Positions 10,101-18,870 of a stretch of 64,000 nt of DNA are shown piece by piece. Every line of letters begins with the position of its first letter. Position 1 is the first letter of the stretch. The notes beneath the pieces are model-generated. The model was given only the letters and a program-made list of their open reading frames with translations, did no database searches and was not told the DNA's origin. Where the stretch lies: the NCBI GenBank assembly GCA_029309925.1, contig JARKND010000001.1, forward strand, positions 1,364,001-1,428,000, written 5' to 3'. The DNA comes from Fulvivirgaceae bacterium JP3-4. GTDB lineage: Bacteria; Bacteroidota; Bacteroidia; Cytophagales; Cyclobacteriaceae. The translations under genes were made by a program, and so were the position numbers.

Positions 10101-10427
10101 TCAAACAAATTTCAATTGGGGGATCAATTTCCAAAGGTCAACCCGCGCCTCCTTCATTGCTCTTAGTGTGGCCATTCCCGAATTCGTTACTGTATAGATT
10201 CGTTTCCGTCTTCCCCCACGTTCTTTGGTTTCTCCACCGAGTTTTGATTTTACATATCCTTTGTCTTCAAGGCGATACAGTGTAACGTGCACTGCACTCA
10301 GGTTTACATCGCGCTTTAGCCGGCTTTCGATTTCCTCGGTAATAGCAGCGCCATACGCATCTTCCTGCAGGGCTGCGACCATTGTCAGCACAAGTTCTTC
10401 AAATTCGCCAAGAAATTCCTTTCCCAT
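10101..10427 (-). CDS. PadR family transcriptional regulator
   Basis: A 108-residue winged-helix protein. It opens with the typical GEFEELVLTMVAALQEDAYG and continues with an HTH region (VNLSAVHVTLYRLEDKGYV). The wing is GGETKERGGRRKRIYTVT, followed by a short C-terminal helix for dimerisation. PadR proteins are usually repressors released by small phenolic or antibiotic-like ligands, often acting on a linked transporter. Here the partner is the permease starting 2 nt downstream. The protein is clearly paralogous to the PadR at 26252 (shared GEFEELVL, AYG and GGRRKRIYT-type motifs). Autoregulation is likely; candidate operator sequences lie to its right. Confidence 0.93.
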   Translation of the reverse strand: MGKEFLGEFEELVLTMVAALQEDAYGAAITEEIESRLKRDVNLSAVHVTLYRLEDKGYVKSKLGGETKERGGRRKRIYTVTNSGMATLRAMKEARVDLWKLIPQLKFV

Positions 10428-10466
10428 TTGCTTATATTTTGTTAAGCTAATATAACATTAAAAATT

Positions 10467-10491
10467 CGATCTTTCCAAGCGGTAAAGATCG
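10467..10491. promoter_or_regulatory. Inverted repeat upstream of padR (candidate operator)
   Basis: Perfect 8-bp arms (CGATCTTT/AAAGATCG) are separated by 9 nt. The element begins 39 bp upstream of the PadR start codon at 10427, within the probable promoter region. Position and symmetry fit a dimeric repressor site. A hairpin unrelated to PadR is the alternative. Confidence 0.45.
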
Positions 10492-10637
10492 GTATTAACG
10501 TTCGGGTGTGTATTAATGATTGAACTAACGACTAATGTCAGTTATTAGGGCATGAACTTCGCAGCTCTTTAAGCTCTGGCGAGCTGGACAGTAATGTTTC
10601 GCGAAAGCTCTCAACTTCGCGTCTCGGCAATAAATTC

Positions 10638-11615
10638 CTACTTCATTCGCTGCTGAAAAAAATGGATGCGGTCTTTCATGTTATTGAAAAAGCGCGTGCG
10701 CTCGCGTTCCGCTGTCTTACTGATCAGCACCGATTTACCGATAAGGTTGTTCAGGTAGATTTCTGTTTGTTCGCAAAACGGCTCCTGCAATGTCAGCAGA
10801 AGGTTTAGCGCATTCTGATTCACATACACGCAGCGTGTCTCGCCCATCCTGGCAAAAACTGAATTATCAGAGATTAGAATTTCATTTTTATAAAGGTCGA
10901 ATTCGCCACCGAATTGTTTGGCGCCCAGTGCGGCTTCTTCCTGCACCTGGTCGAGCAAGGCAGCCAGTTGGCCGCAAAGGTGTGATGCGTCCCTGGGGTT
11001 TTCGAAGAAATTGCACTCATGATAGAATTCAATTTGCTTCAATGTGTCATAGATCACTTCTTCGTTCCAGATCTCTGTGCTCGGCAAGGACGCATAGCGT
11101 TTCCACACCTGCTGTGCTGTCGTAAGGAGAGAATCAGGCACGGCTTCGGCAGTGTACTTCTTTTTTTCATAGTCGGGGTAACCGATCAGTGTTTTCATCC
11201 AAAAGAAGTGCTTGAATGTGCAGAGATCCGGAAGTCTGAAATAATGGAAGACGGGCACATCTTTCGCGGAAAAGATCAGTTTCTTTTCAGCGAAGCCGGC
11301 CAGATGATCCAGGTTTTTCAAAATGGAATTCTGCCACTTCTCAAGGTTATAGTCATCGTACGTCACGACTCTCCTGTGGAACGTCACCATGTTTGAGTTG
11401 CTCGAAAACAGCTCATCGATGGATATCCCGAATCGGTCATACAGTATTTTCGCTTCGCCAAGGGAAAGAATGGTCTCACCGCGCATCCTTCGATAGGCAC
11501 TATCGCGGCTGATATTCAGCAGTTCGCTCAGCTCGTCCGCGAATGAGACGTTTGCAGGGAGCCTCGCCTTTACGCGTTCAAGAAAAATAGACTGTAAGCT
11601 GTCTGTGTGGATCAT
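10638..11615 (-). CDS. HTH-type transcriptional regulator with a large C-terminal effector domain
   Basis: The ATG at 11615 gives 325 residues beginning MIHTDSLQSIFLERV. The longer ORF to 11684 would run through a nested palindrome that looks like an operator, so the shorter start is preferred. Residues about 5-70 resemble an XRE/BetR-like helix-turn-helix (SFADELSELLNISRDSAYRRMRGE, then SLGEAKILYDRFGISIDELF). The remaining ~250 residues have no motif I recognise and may bind a ligand or partner. The type is common in Cytophagales. The gene is divergent from the 11840-14344 operon, which suggests local control of that operon and of itself. Function beyond DNA binding is inferred. Confidence 0.75.
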   Translation of the reverse strand: MIHTDSLQSIFLERVKARLPANVSFADELSELLNISRDSAYRRMRGETILSLGEAKILYDRFGISIDELFSSNSNMVTFHRRVVTYDDYNLEKWQNSILKNLDHLAGFAEKKLIFSAKDVPVFHYFRLPDLCTFKHFFWMKTLIGYPDYEKKKYTAEAVPDSLLTTAQQVWKRYASLPSTEIWNEEVIYDTLKQIEFYHECNFFENPRDASHLCGQLAALLDQVQEEAALGAKQFGGEFDLYKNEILISDNSVFARMGETRCVYVNQNALNLLLTLQEPFCEQTEIYLNNLIGKSVLISKTAERERTRFFNNMKDRIHFFQQRMK

Positions 11616-11637
11616 CGCGCGTGGGGAGTTGAGGGAA

Positions 11638-11675
11638 TTGCAAATAATACTACGAGTATTCCACTGAATTTGCAA
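11638..11675. promoter_or_regulatory. Nested palindrome upstream of the HTH regulator (candidate operator)
   Basis: An inner repeat AATACT-acg-AGTATT (11646-11660) is enclosed by outer arms TTGCAAAT (11638-11645) and ATTTGCAA (11668-11675). All arms are perfect. It begins 23 bp upstream of the start codon at 11615 and lies in the divergent promoter region shared with the gene at 11840. It fits an autoregulatory binding site. Confidence 0.55.
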
Positions 11676-11839
11676 TATGTGCAACTGGCGTTCACGGCTC
11701 CGCTATTCGTTACGACACCTGCAAAATTGAATTTTTACGCTGCCAAAGAACGAAACCCTGCCCAGCATGCCCTTGTGTAGGTTTATGGTGCAATAGAAAG
11801 AGCCATGAACGATTAGTAAAAAATATAAACCAACACTTT

Positions 11840-12547
11840 ATGAAAACCCTAATAGCAGTCACGTTTCTGGCGTGCGGTAACATCTTGCATGCACAGGAAC
11901 CAGTCAATGACCCTTATTTTCCTGCGCCCAGGCAAATCAACCTCGGACTCCTGATCACTTATTCGCCCGTCACACCACCGCCTGCAATCATTGCTGACGC
12001 TACCTACGGAATTACACCGCGTTTCTCTGTTGGGCTTGTGGGAGGCACAACCGGGGCTCTCGGATTGTATGGCATGAAGCTCAATGCTCAATTGTTTCGC
12101 GCGGAACAGTTCCGTATGCTTTTCCGGATGTTGAGTGTTTACTATCCTGAACGGAATGGACCTTTTCTTTTCGATCGCAGCTATAAGTATGTCATGCCCT
12201 GGATGCTTTCTATGGCTGTAACAGACCTCGAATGGAAAAATAAAAAAAACGTGCGGTTTTCGTTGGGGGCTGGAGTGCTTGAAACCCATTGCATTGACGA
12301 TATGAGAATGTGGTTCAATCCAAATCACGATCATCACGCGCTGGCAGATGACGGAAAAATGGGAGACGAAAAACTGATCGATGTGTTCATGACGCTTCAG
12401 GCGGCTGTATCAATTCCTGTTACGCAGCGGTTCACCTGTCGTGCAGAATCATTTGCAGTGTTCAACCGGAACGGGCTGATCAGGCGGGAGGTTTTCAAGG
12501 TGACCTTTCCTGTGAATACATACCTGTCTCTTATCTATTCTCTCTAA
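11840..12547 (+). CDS. Secreted or outer-membrane protein of unknown function
   Basis: A 235-residue protein with a signal peptide (MKTLIAVTFLACGNILHAQ, probable cleavage at 19-20). After it come alternating hydrophobic and polar stretches (INLGLLITYSPV, TPRFSVGLVGGTTG, RFSLGAGVLETH), which fit a small beta-barrel or barrel-like envelope protein. The C-terminus ends in an aromatic/hydrophobic strand (NTYLSLIYSL), as outer-membrane proteins often do. It is the first gene of a likely operon with the GNAT gene (17-nt gap) and the sterol-desaturase gene. I do not recognise the family, and the barrel assignment is inference. Confidence 0.7.
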   Translation: MKTLIAVTFLACGNILHAQEPVNDPYFPAPRQINLGLLITYSPVTPPPAIIADATYGITPRFSVGLVGGTTGALGLYGMKLNAQLFRAEQFRMLFRMLSVYYPERNGPFLFDRSYKYVMPWMLSMAVTDLEWKNKKNVRFSLGAGVLETHCIDDMRMWFNPNHDHHALADDGKMGDEKLIDVFMTLQAAVSIPVTQRFTCRAESFAVFNRNGLIRREVFKVTFPVNTYLSLIYSL

Positions 12548-12564
12548 GTATTAAACCCACCACT

Positions 12565-13176
12565 ATGAAAATCATCACCAATACCGCTGACGAGGCGCGC
12601 GCCCTCGACATTCTGCAGGATGCGTTCTCAAACGTTCCTGGCGTGACGTGGATGGTAGAACATACACGGAACGAGAAAGCATCTCTTCGGAAACTTTTAT
12701 CGTTTTGCTTTTGCGCAAGTGCGGATAAAAGCGGAGCATTTCTGACTTCTGACAGGAATGGAGTCGTATTCTTCTATCATCTTCAATCCAAGCCAAAAGT
12801 TCTAAAGCATTTTCTACGCTCGTTGTACGTCATGCTTGCAATCGTTGGTATAAAGCGAAGTATACAAATTATTCGAACACGGAAAATCATCGACAGCATT
12901 CGTCCGAAGAAAGGATGGTACGGGTGGTTTCTTGCCACTGCAAAAGATAAGTCCGGTATTCAGGCAGCGTATGAAATCAAGCGCGACATTTTCCGAATGG
13001 CTGACGCAACCAATGAGCCAATTTATGTGGAGACAACAGTGCCACGCATCAGGCACCTGTATGAACTCATCGGATTTTATGAATATGCAAAGCTGAAGCA
13101 TCCCTACAAAGACAATATCGAAATCTGGCTGATGAAGCGAGACCCCAAACCATTCAACGGCCATGAATCTGAATAA
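12565..13176 (+). CDS. GNAT-family N-acetyltransferase
   Basis: A 203-residue protein whose second half has GNAT fold features. There is a strand leading to GWYGWFLATAKDKSGIQAAYEI, standing where motif A (acetyl-CoA pyrophosphate loop) is expected. Then come PIYVETTVPRIRHLYELIGF and a final strand IEIWLMKRDP. The hallmark R/Q-x-x-G-x-G/A motif is not well conserved, so acceptor and even activity are uncertain. It sits between the envelope protein at 11840 and the desaturase at 13163, overlapping the latter by 14 nt, which implies co-translation. A role in modifying a lipid or envelope amine is possible but is inference only. Confidence 0.7.
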   Translation: MKIITNTADEARALDILQDAFSNVPGVTWMVEHTRNEKASLRKLLSFCFCASADKSGAFLTSDRNGVVFFYHLQSKPKVLKHFLRSLYVMLAIVGIKRSIQIIRTRKIIDSIRPKKGWYGWFLATAKDKSGIQAAYEIKRDIFRMADATNEPIYVETTVPRIRHLYELIGFYEYAKLKHPYKDNIEIWLMKRDPKPFNGHESE

Positions 13177-14344
13177 CGCAGTTAACATCTTTGCCGGTGT
13201 GTACACACTTTCTATCGCGCTTGAAATTCTTTTCAGCGTTCGTTCACATCGGGGGTTGTACGACTTCAATGACTCTATCGTCAATTTAGTGCTTGGAGTA
13301 CTTGCTGTCGCCATCCGGCTTGTGACGAAAGGTCTGTGGCTAGCCCTCTGGTTATATTTATATCAGTTTGCTCCGTTCAAAATTGGCAACAACGGGTGGT
13401 CATGGCTGGCGCTGTTTATCGCAAATGAATTCGTGTACTACTGGTTTCACAGGCTTAGCCATGAAAACAGATTTTTGTGGGCCGTACATGTTAACCATCA
13501 CTCCTCGGAAAAGCTGAATTTTACTACTGCTGCCAGAGTTCCGCTTCTCAATTTCATCTTTCATAATATATTCTGGATTCCGCTTGTGATGATAGGTTTC
13601 GATCCGGTGATGATTTTCACCGTTGAGTCGGTGGGATTCCTTTTTGCTTTCTATCAGCATACACAGCTCATTGGTAAACTACCTGTTGCTGATTGGGTGC
13701 TGAACACGCCAGCGCATCACCGCGTTCATCATGCGTGTAACCCGGAGTATCGGAATAAAAACTATGGCAATGTCCTTATCGTTTTTGATCGGTTATTCGG
13801 AACGTTTAAAGCGGAAGATGAAAAAGTTAAGCCTGTGTATGGTCTCGAGGAGAATCTTGGGACGTACAACCTCCTGACCGTAATCTTCCACGAATGGATA
13901 ACGATATGGAAAAAAAAGAGCATCGATATCGCGCAGCTGGAACGGGTCCTTCGTGGTGTTGTTATCACAGCGCTTTTATTGGCCGCTACCTACCACCTGA
14001 TTGAATTGTTCGCGGTGAGCGGAGAGGTTCAGACGATTCGACACACCGCCTTTCTGGTCATCGACATTGTTTGCGCATATGGGATGAAAAGACCATTTCC
14101 TTTTTTTCTTCCTGCGTTCGCTGCATTTACCTTGCAGCAATATTGCTCGCACGGATATGACCTCGTGCGAGCATGGGTAGATGTGGGCAGGGTAGATTGG
14201 GTTAGTGTAGGTGTATTGTTAGTTCTCCCTTGCGGGATTTGGTCGCTGATGAAAAGAGGTGGCAAACCTCGCGGTAATTTTAGTCAAGGCTGGCCATCGT
14301 CAATCTTGCGTTCACATGGTGTCAAAAAAAAGCTGTTGGGATAA
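13163..14344 (+). CDS. Sterol desaturase / fatty acid hydroxylase family protein
   Basis: A 393-residue integral membrane protein. Three histidine clusters typical of membrane di-iron hydroxylases are present: HRLSH, HVNHH and HHRVHH, at about residues 100-195. These ligate two irons that use O2 to hydroxylate or desaturate lipids. Hydrophobic segments flank the clusters, and at least three extra helices follow residue 255 (VITALLLAATYHLIELF and later). This C-terminal membrane extension is longer than in minimal members. The gene overlaps the GNAT gene, so the three genes from 11840 are probably one operon. The substrate (sterol, carotenoid, hopanoid, sphingoid base or fatty acid) cannot be read from the sequence. 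Confidence 0.88.
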   Translation: MNLNNAVNIFAGVYTLSIALEILFSVRSHRGLYDFNDSIVNLVLGVLAVAIRLVTKGLWLALWLYLYQFAPFKIGNNGWSWLALFIANEFVYYWFHRLSHENRFLWAVHVNHHSSEKLNFTTAARVPLLNFIFHNIFWIPLVMIGFDPVMIFTVESVGFLFAFYQHTQLIGKLPVADWVLNTPAHHRVHHACNPEYRNKNYGNVLIVFDRLFGTFKAEDEKVKPVYGLEENLGTYNLLTVIFHEWITIWKKKSIDIAQLERVLRGVVITALLLAATYHLIELFAVSGEVQTIRHTAFLVIDIVCAYGMKRPFPFFLPAFAAFTLQQYCSHGYDLVRAWVDVGRVDWVSVGVLLVLPCGIWSLMKRGGKPRGNFSQGWPSSILRSHGVKKKLLG

Positions 14345-14369
14345 AATGATTTGTTCGACAAACGAAAAA

Positions 14370-15272
14370 TCAATCGAGCTTTCCATCCAGCCAGTGAATA
14401 ATGTTCAGCAACAGCTGTGGATTGTGCCGCGCCTGTGGCTCATTCATTCCGAATGGCCTTCTTTGTGGCCCGCCTAGTTGCGCTGAGAACATTGCAGCTT
14501 CTGCGGAGATCACCACTCGTCCTTTTCCTTCTTTAAAGAAGACGCTGTGAAAAAGTCCGCCTGCGTTGATATAGGCTGTGGTGTCTGAAAATTGCCCGGC
14601 CACTTTAGGAAAGAGCACTCGATGATCATTATTGAATTGAATGATCCCTGTGTATTGTCGGTTGGGAAGAAAAGCATGGCCACCAAAGATTGTGATGGTA
14701 TCGACCCGCTCACTGGCATTCCTTCCATTTGTCAACACACTCGACATCAGCTGACCGGAAGCTCGCGTAAACGTTTCGTGTCCTTCCTTTGTGTAGATCG
14801 CATACCCATTGTACATGTTGACGTTAAAGGCATCAGCGATATTTCGTGCAGCGCCCGGACACGGCATATGATCCACAATCAGAAACAGGGAGCCGCCATC
14901 CTGCACCCACCGCTTCAGAGCCGAAGCTTCTTCTACAGTGAACGCTGACGGTGTCGGAAGTTGCCAGTTGTCATTTTCAGCACTCGCATTTGCGATCACC
15001 AGAAACCTGATGTCTTTCAATGATGCATCCGTAAATTGTTTTGTACTTCCGGCCACGCGGTACCCATCATTTTTCAACACCTCACCAAAAGTATAATATC
15101 GGGTCCCAAGCGTGTGAAAGTTGTGATGCGCCTCATCTACATAAACCACAGGGCCGTCTTTCTTCGGATACTCTGGCTTTTTCGGTTTATAGTTAAAGGC
15201 ACTGTCAGCAACCTGTTGTGCAGATCCTGATATCGCAAAAAGGGGAAAAAGAAAAATAAGTAGTCGTCTCAT
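14370..15272 (-). CDS. DUF4350-like secreted protein
   Basis: A 300-residue protein with a signal peptide (LLIFLFPLFAISGSAQQ). The body has the Rossmann-like pattern of DUF4350/glutamine-amidotransferase-like proteins: VVYVDEAHHNFHTLGTRY at the start, IRFLVIANAS, a helix with WVQDGGSLFLIVDHMPCPGAA, and a late GKGRVVISAEAAMF strand. A catalytic triad is not apparent. It may recognise or process a cell-envelope ligand, but no function is known to me. It is convergent with the desaturase (25-nt gap) and has its own upstream region. Confidence 0.7.
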   Translation of the reverse strand: MRRLLIFLFPLFAISGSAQQVADSAFNYKPKKPEYPKKDGPVVYVDEAHHNFHTLGTRYYTFGEVLKNDGYRVAGSTKQFTDASLKDIRFLVIANASAENDNWQLPTPSAFTVEEASALKRWVQDGGSLFLIVDHMPCPGAARNIADAFNVNMYNGYAIYTKEGHETFTRASGQLMSSVLTNGRNASERVDTITIFGGHAFLPNRQYTGIIQFNNDHRVLFPKVAGQFSDTTAYINAGGLFHSVFFKEGKGRVVISAEAAMFSAQLGGPQRRPFGMNEPQARHNPQLLLNIIHWLDGKLD

Positions 15273-15434
15273 GTGGTCAAGTTAAGGTGGTATACTTCAC
15301 ACTTTAACGCATGGGTAGCTGGCAAGTTGCGCGAGAATTGGTAGTGTTTTATTCACCTGCACCTTTGTTCCCCTTGCGCGTTGTTTAGGCGGCAGGGTCG
15401 CCACAGAAAAAACCGGGATGGACCTTACAGGAGC

Positions 15435-16271
15435 TCAACTTGCGACCGAAACGCTGATTGCCACCACGAGCACAAAGACCGCCAGCGTTACGAACATCGT
15501 CCAGAAAAATGCGATGATGGATTTGGCAATTGTTTTAAGCCAGGATTGCTGGTGAACGTACTTTAACGACAGCAAGACGTAGACGATGATCGCCAGCAAC
15601 ACAATGTCCGAAAGCCATGCGCGTGTAGCCGGGGCCGCGATGTTGATCAGCCACACGATGCTGAGGACGATATAAATGAACGATTGCACATGCATGGTGT
15701 AGGTGAGATGGTCCATGTAATATGTGCGCGACCTTCGGTATAGTAACTTGAATCCAAGCGCATAGAGCGGAAGCAAAAAGAACGAGATGTACTTGAACTG
15801 ATAGAAAAAGTTTCCGAAGGCAACTTTGAAATCATTCACTTCTTTCAGGTCTTTTTCAGAAAGGAGTTTTTTCTTCTCGGCTTCTGAAAGCTTTTGCGGG
15901 TTACCGGCATCGTCTGTGACGATCGTAGTTTCATCCGCCAGATCCTTTTCAAATTTCTTGTAGTAGGCGTTTGCAACCAATACCGTCATGATGGTGACGA
16001 AGAAGAACAGACGCAGCGGGTGAATATAGCTGACGCGCCTGCCCTCGATGTATTGCCTTGTCAGGAAGCCGGGTTTGGTGAATAGCGGTATGATGCTGCG
16101 GAAAAACTTTGAATCAAAGTGAAAGAAGTCCCCAACCACATGAACAACCATATGGAAGAAATTTTCTTTCAGCTCAAGATTTTCCTGGCCGCAGGTTCCG
16201 CAAAAATGTTCGTTGACGATTGATCCACAATTAAGACAATGATTGTCTGAACGGTACCTTTTATGACTCAT
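15435..16271 (-). CDS. DUF3667 membrane protein with N-terminal zinc ribbon
   Basis: A 278-residue protein. It starts with a CxxC...CxxC zinc ribbon (HCLNCGSIVNEHFCGTCGQ, residues about 12-30), then the hallmark FFHFDSKFFRSIIPLFTKPGFLTRQYIEGRR of DUF3667. About five TM helices follow (PLRLFFFVTIMTVLVANAYY, YISFFLLPLYALGF, SFIYIVLSIVWLINI, DIVLLAIIVYVLLSL, IIAFFWTMFVTLAVFVLVVAI). A charged loop of about 50 residues sits between TM1 and TM2. The family is widespread in Bacteroidota with unknown function. It appears to be a single-gene unit. Confidence 0.88.
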   Translation of the reverse strand: MSHKRYRSDNHCLNCGSIVNEHFCGTCGQENLELKENFFHMVVHVVGDFFHFDSKFFRSIIPLFTKPGFLTRQYIEGRRVSYIHPLRLFFFVTIMTVLVANAYYKKFEKDLADETTIVTDDAGNPQKLSEAEKKKLLSEKDLKEVNDFKVAFGNFFYQFKYISFFLLPLYALGFKLLYRRSRTYYMDHLTYTMHVQSFIYIVLSIVWLINIAAPATRAWLSDIVLLAIIVYVLLSLKYVHQQSWLKTIAKSIIAFFWTMFVTLAVFVLVVAISVSVAS

Positions 16272-16359
16272 TTATCGCAGGAGGTTTAACATTAAAAGTA
16301 CTGAACAAAAGCTTTGGTTAAAACTGAGTCATAGTATATTGTTAGGAGCAGAATGCTTA

Positions 16360-16860
16360 CTAATCTTTTTTTTTCATCTGATCAATGACGCCTCCGACAT
16401 TGACAATCGACCAGCTTTCAACAATTTGACCGTTAGCGATGCGGTAAATAAAAGATTCCTTGTACGAAACCTTGTTTCCGCTTGCGGGTACTCCCAAAAA
16501 ATCGTTACGATGAGTACCTGCTGCGGAACAATACATAGCTACCTTGTCACCTTCTGCAAGGATCACATCAATAGAATAATGCAGATCAGGAAAGGCGTTC
16601 AAGAGGCTTTTCAGAAAGGTTAGCCGTGAGCCATCTTTTCCTCCGTAAGTCGTGTTGCCGTGCATGCCATGGAACGCACAATCCTCAGCAAATAATTCTG
16701 GTACCAATTCAAGCTTCCTTCCATTGATGGCTTCGTTCAGGTAGCGGACTGCGATACTTTTTAACTTGTCTGACGACTCATTCGCAACTTGTGCCCGGGC
16801 GACAATTCCTGACAGCATCATCCCAGCTGCCAACGTGAGAACCGGATAAATTCTTCTCAT
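16360..16860 (-). CDS. SnoaL-like (ester cyclase family) secreted protein
   Basis: A 166-residue protein with a signal peptide ending near ARAQ (residue 24). An NTF2-like alpha+beta barrel of the SnoaL/ester-cyclase type follows: helix AVRYLNEAINGRKLELVPELF, then DCAFHGMHG, FLKSLLNAFPDLHYSIDVILAEGDKVAMYCSA, and a last strand GQIVESWSIVNVGGVIDQM. SnoaL-like proteins bind small hydrophobic ligands, and only some are enzymes. Export to the periplasm suggests a binding or detoxifying role. Substrate unknown. The next gene to the left on the same strand is unrelated DUF3667. Confidence 0.8.
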   Translation of the reverse strand: MRRIYPVLTLAAGMMLSGIVARAQVANESSDKLKSIAVRYLNEAINGRKLELVPELFAEDCAFHGMHGNTTYGGKDGSRLTFLKSLLNAFPDLHYSIDVILAEGDKVAMYCSAAGTHRNDFLGVPASGNKVSYKESFIYRIANGQIVESWSIVNVGGVIDQMKKKD

Positions 16861-17034
16861 TATGGTTTATTTTTCGTTTGCAAACACGGAGTATGGAGTT
16901 CTTGACATTCGAATCAAAAAAAATTGCATCACCGTGCAGTTCCCGAAATACATTCGATGAAATTTGAACTAGCTGTAAACTAATATTCATCTGCGTTGCA
17001 CGGACATGGTTCTTTCCGCCAGGGAGATCCCGAT

Positions 17035-17469
17035 TTACTGTTTCACCGCACCGGCATAGGTCTGACGCAGGATTTTACCATCCCGAATGATGAAGCTGTC
17101 TGTAGCATAGGATAGTTCAAATTTTGGTGTTTTTGCCTGCCAGAGGATGTACGCTACATCCTGCAACACGACAGTCTTTGTCATTGTAAACGTTATTGAA
17201 TCTTTAGGGAACAGTTTGAACGCACCTTCAAAATTCTTGCGGATCTCTGCCAGGCCGCGCGCTGTGCCATCCGGAGTGACGACAATCGACTCCTCACTGT
17301 AATCGGCCATCGTGGCCTCGATGTCATTGTTCTTAAATGCCTCAAGGTGGTGCTCGAGTACTTCGCGCGTTTTTGCCTCATCAATTGAAGATGTTGTCTG
17401 TTGTGATTCTTTAGGTGTGCAGGCAGCAAAGCTTGCTGCGATCATAAATGCGATGATCTTGTTTTTCAT
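17035..17469 (-). CDS. DUF4440/NTF2-like lipoprotein
   Basis: A 144-residue protein with a lipoprotein signal (lipobox SFAAC, Cys at about 16). An NTF2-like fold follows: AKTREVLEHHLEAFKNNDIEATMADYSEESIVV, a central EIRKNFEGAFKLFPKDS helix and strands TMTKTVVLQDVAYILWQA and ATDSFIIRDGKILRQTYAG. It is distantly similar in fold to the SnoaL-like protein at 16360, on the same strand with a 174-bp gap, and the two could act on related ligands. It should be anchored to the outer or inner membrane. No catalytic residues were recognised. Confidence 0.8.
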   Translation of the reverse strand: MKNKIIAFMIAASFAACTPKESQQTTSSIDEAKTREVLEHHLEAFKNNDIEATMADYSEESIVVTPDGTARGLAEIRKNFEGAFKLFPKDSITFTMTKTVVLQDVAYILWQAKTPKFELSYATDSFIIRDGKILRQTYAGAVKQ

Positions 17470-17694
17470 AGGACCAGGGTTTTTTAGTTAAGGAAAGTGA
17501 TTTCAACAATTTAATAGTTAGATAGCAAAAAGTAAAGAATTCCTTTCGACCTGAATCGAATCAATGGTTTACCATTGAAAATATGTTAGCCGCCTTCCAT
17601 TTTCTGAACATATCGTCTGGTTCAATTCATGAAAATCTTGCTTATCTTAGGTATACTGCGAACATATTCGCAATCAGTACGTATTAGGATACCG

Positions 17695-18870
17695 ATGAAT
17701 GCTCTGTTGTTTATCGTTGCCGCGGGAATTCTGCAAGCCTTCTTTCTTGCGTTTGTAATCTATTACAACCCTGACAGCGATAAATCTGTCAACCGTTTCT
17801 TATCGCTTTACCTCGTGACGCTTTGCATTCCAATGCTTGCGCCTATCATTCAATTTTTTTTTACCTGGCAGCTCCTGTTTATTCTCGATCCGTTTTTGTT
17901 GCTATCAGCACCGCTGCTCTATTTATATGTATGCAGTTTCAAGGAGAAGATCACGGCACGAAAAGCGTGGCCACACTTCATCCTGTTCTTCATGTTCGCA
18001 GCCTATAACTACTATATGTATGTTTCTTTCGGCAGCAAGTATCCGCCATCGCATCAGATTCCCGCAGAATTGATTGCCCTTCCTTCGGCTAAAATCCGCG
18101 TAGTGATCCGGATGGGGCAGATGCTCACCTATGTGTACCTTGGCAGCAAAGTTTTAACTTCCTATCAGCGTTCGATTCAGCATCTTTTTTCTGAAACGAG
18201 TAAGATCAATCTTGGATGGGTTCGCTGGCTCATCAATGGCTATTTCATCCTCACTATTGTGATGGGCCTTCTTTACTTACTCATTTTGCAGAATCCTGAC
18301 CAATTCTGGCTGATTGTAATGATCAACACTGCGATTGTCACTCCTTATATATATGCGGTCGCATTTAAAGGCTCAAGGCAACCGATGCTCTGGCAGATCC
18401 GTCATGGGATGGACAAAGATGAGGTCATCCAGCAAATGCATGATGCCGAAGAATCGGAACAGGTCACTTCGCATCAGGCTGATAAAACTCCGAAGAACAC
18501 GCTGAGTGCTGAGAAAAGAGACGAGATCGTTGACAATGTGGTCGCGTTGATGTCTGTCGAAAAGATTTATCTGCAGACAGAACTTACACTTCAGGACCTG
18601 GGTGAAAAGCTGAATGTACCGTACTATCAGGTTTCACAGGCGATCAATGAAGGTATGCAAAAAAGCTTTTACGACCTGGTGAATGGCTACCGCGTAGAAG
18701 AAGCAAAACGTTTGCTCTCCGATCCGGCCTCGTCTAACAGTAAGATTCTGGCAATTGGTCTCGACTCAGGATTTAATTCCAAAACTACTTTCAATACAGT
18801 GTTCAAAAAATTTACCGGCCTCACGCCAAGTGATTACAGGGAAACGCAAAAGCAAACCGCTGAAGTTTGA
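17695..18870 (+). CDS. AraC-family regulator with N-terminal membrane domain
   Basis: The start at 17695 (MNALLFIVAAG) is preferred because it begins directly in a TM helix, as in this Bacteroidota family; an upstream start at 17629 would add 22 residues. The protein is 391 residues. Residues 1-240 carry about seven TM helices. A cytoplasmic linker follows and the last ~100 residues are an AraC DNA-binding domain with two HTHs (LQDLGEKLNVPYYQVSQAIN and ILAIGLDSGFNSKTTFNTVF, then TGLTPSDYRE). This layout suggests a one-component membrane sensor that regulates from the membrane. It lies just upstream of the RND efflux operon, so control of 19262-26060 is a reasonable inference. Confidence 0.88.
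   Translation: MNALLFIVAAGILQAFFLAFVIYYNPDSDKSVNRFLSLYLVTLCIPMLAPIIQFFFTWQLLFILDPFLLLSAPLLYLYVCSFKEKITARKAWPHFILFFMFAAYNYYMYVSFGSKYPPSHQIPAELIALPSAKIRVVIRMGQMLTYVYLGSKVLTSYQRSIQHLFSETSKINLGWVRWLINGYFILTIVMGLLYLLILQNPDQFWLIVMINTAIVTPYIYAVAFKGSRQPMLWQIRHGMDKDEVIQQMHDAEESEQVTSHQADKTPKNTLSAEKRDEIVDNVVALMSVEKIYLQTELTLQDLGEKLNVPYYQVSQAINEGMQKSFYDLVNGYRVEEAKRLLSDPASSNSKILAIGLDSGFNSKTTFNTVFKKFTGLTPSDYRETQKQTAEV

Noticed and set aside
10098-10134. Longer start of the PadR-linked permease
   Set aside because: It would overlap PadR by 34 nt; the ATG at 10098 gives the same 883-residue length as the paralogue.
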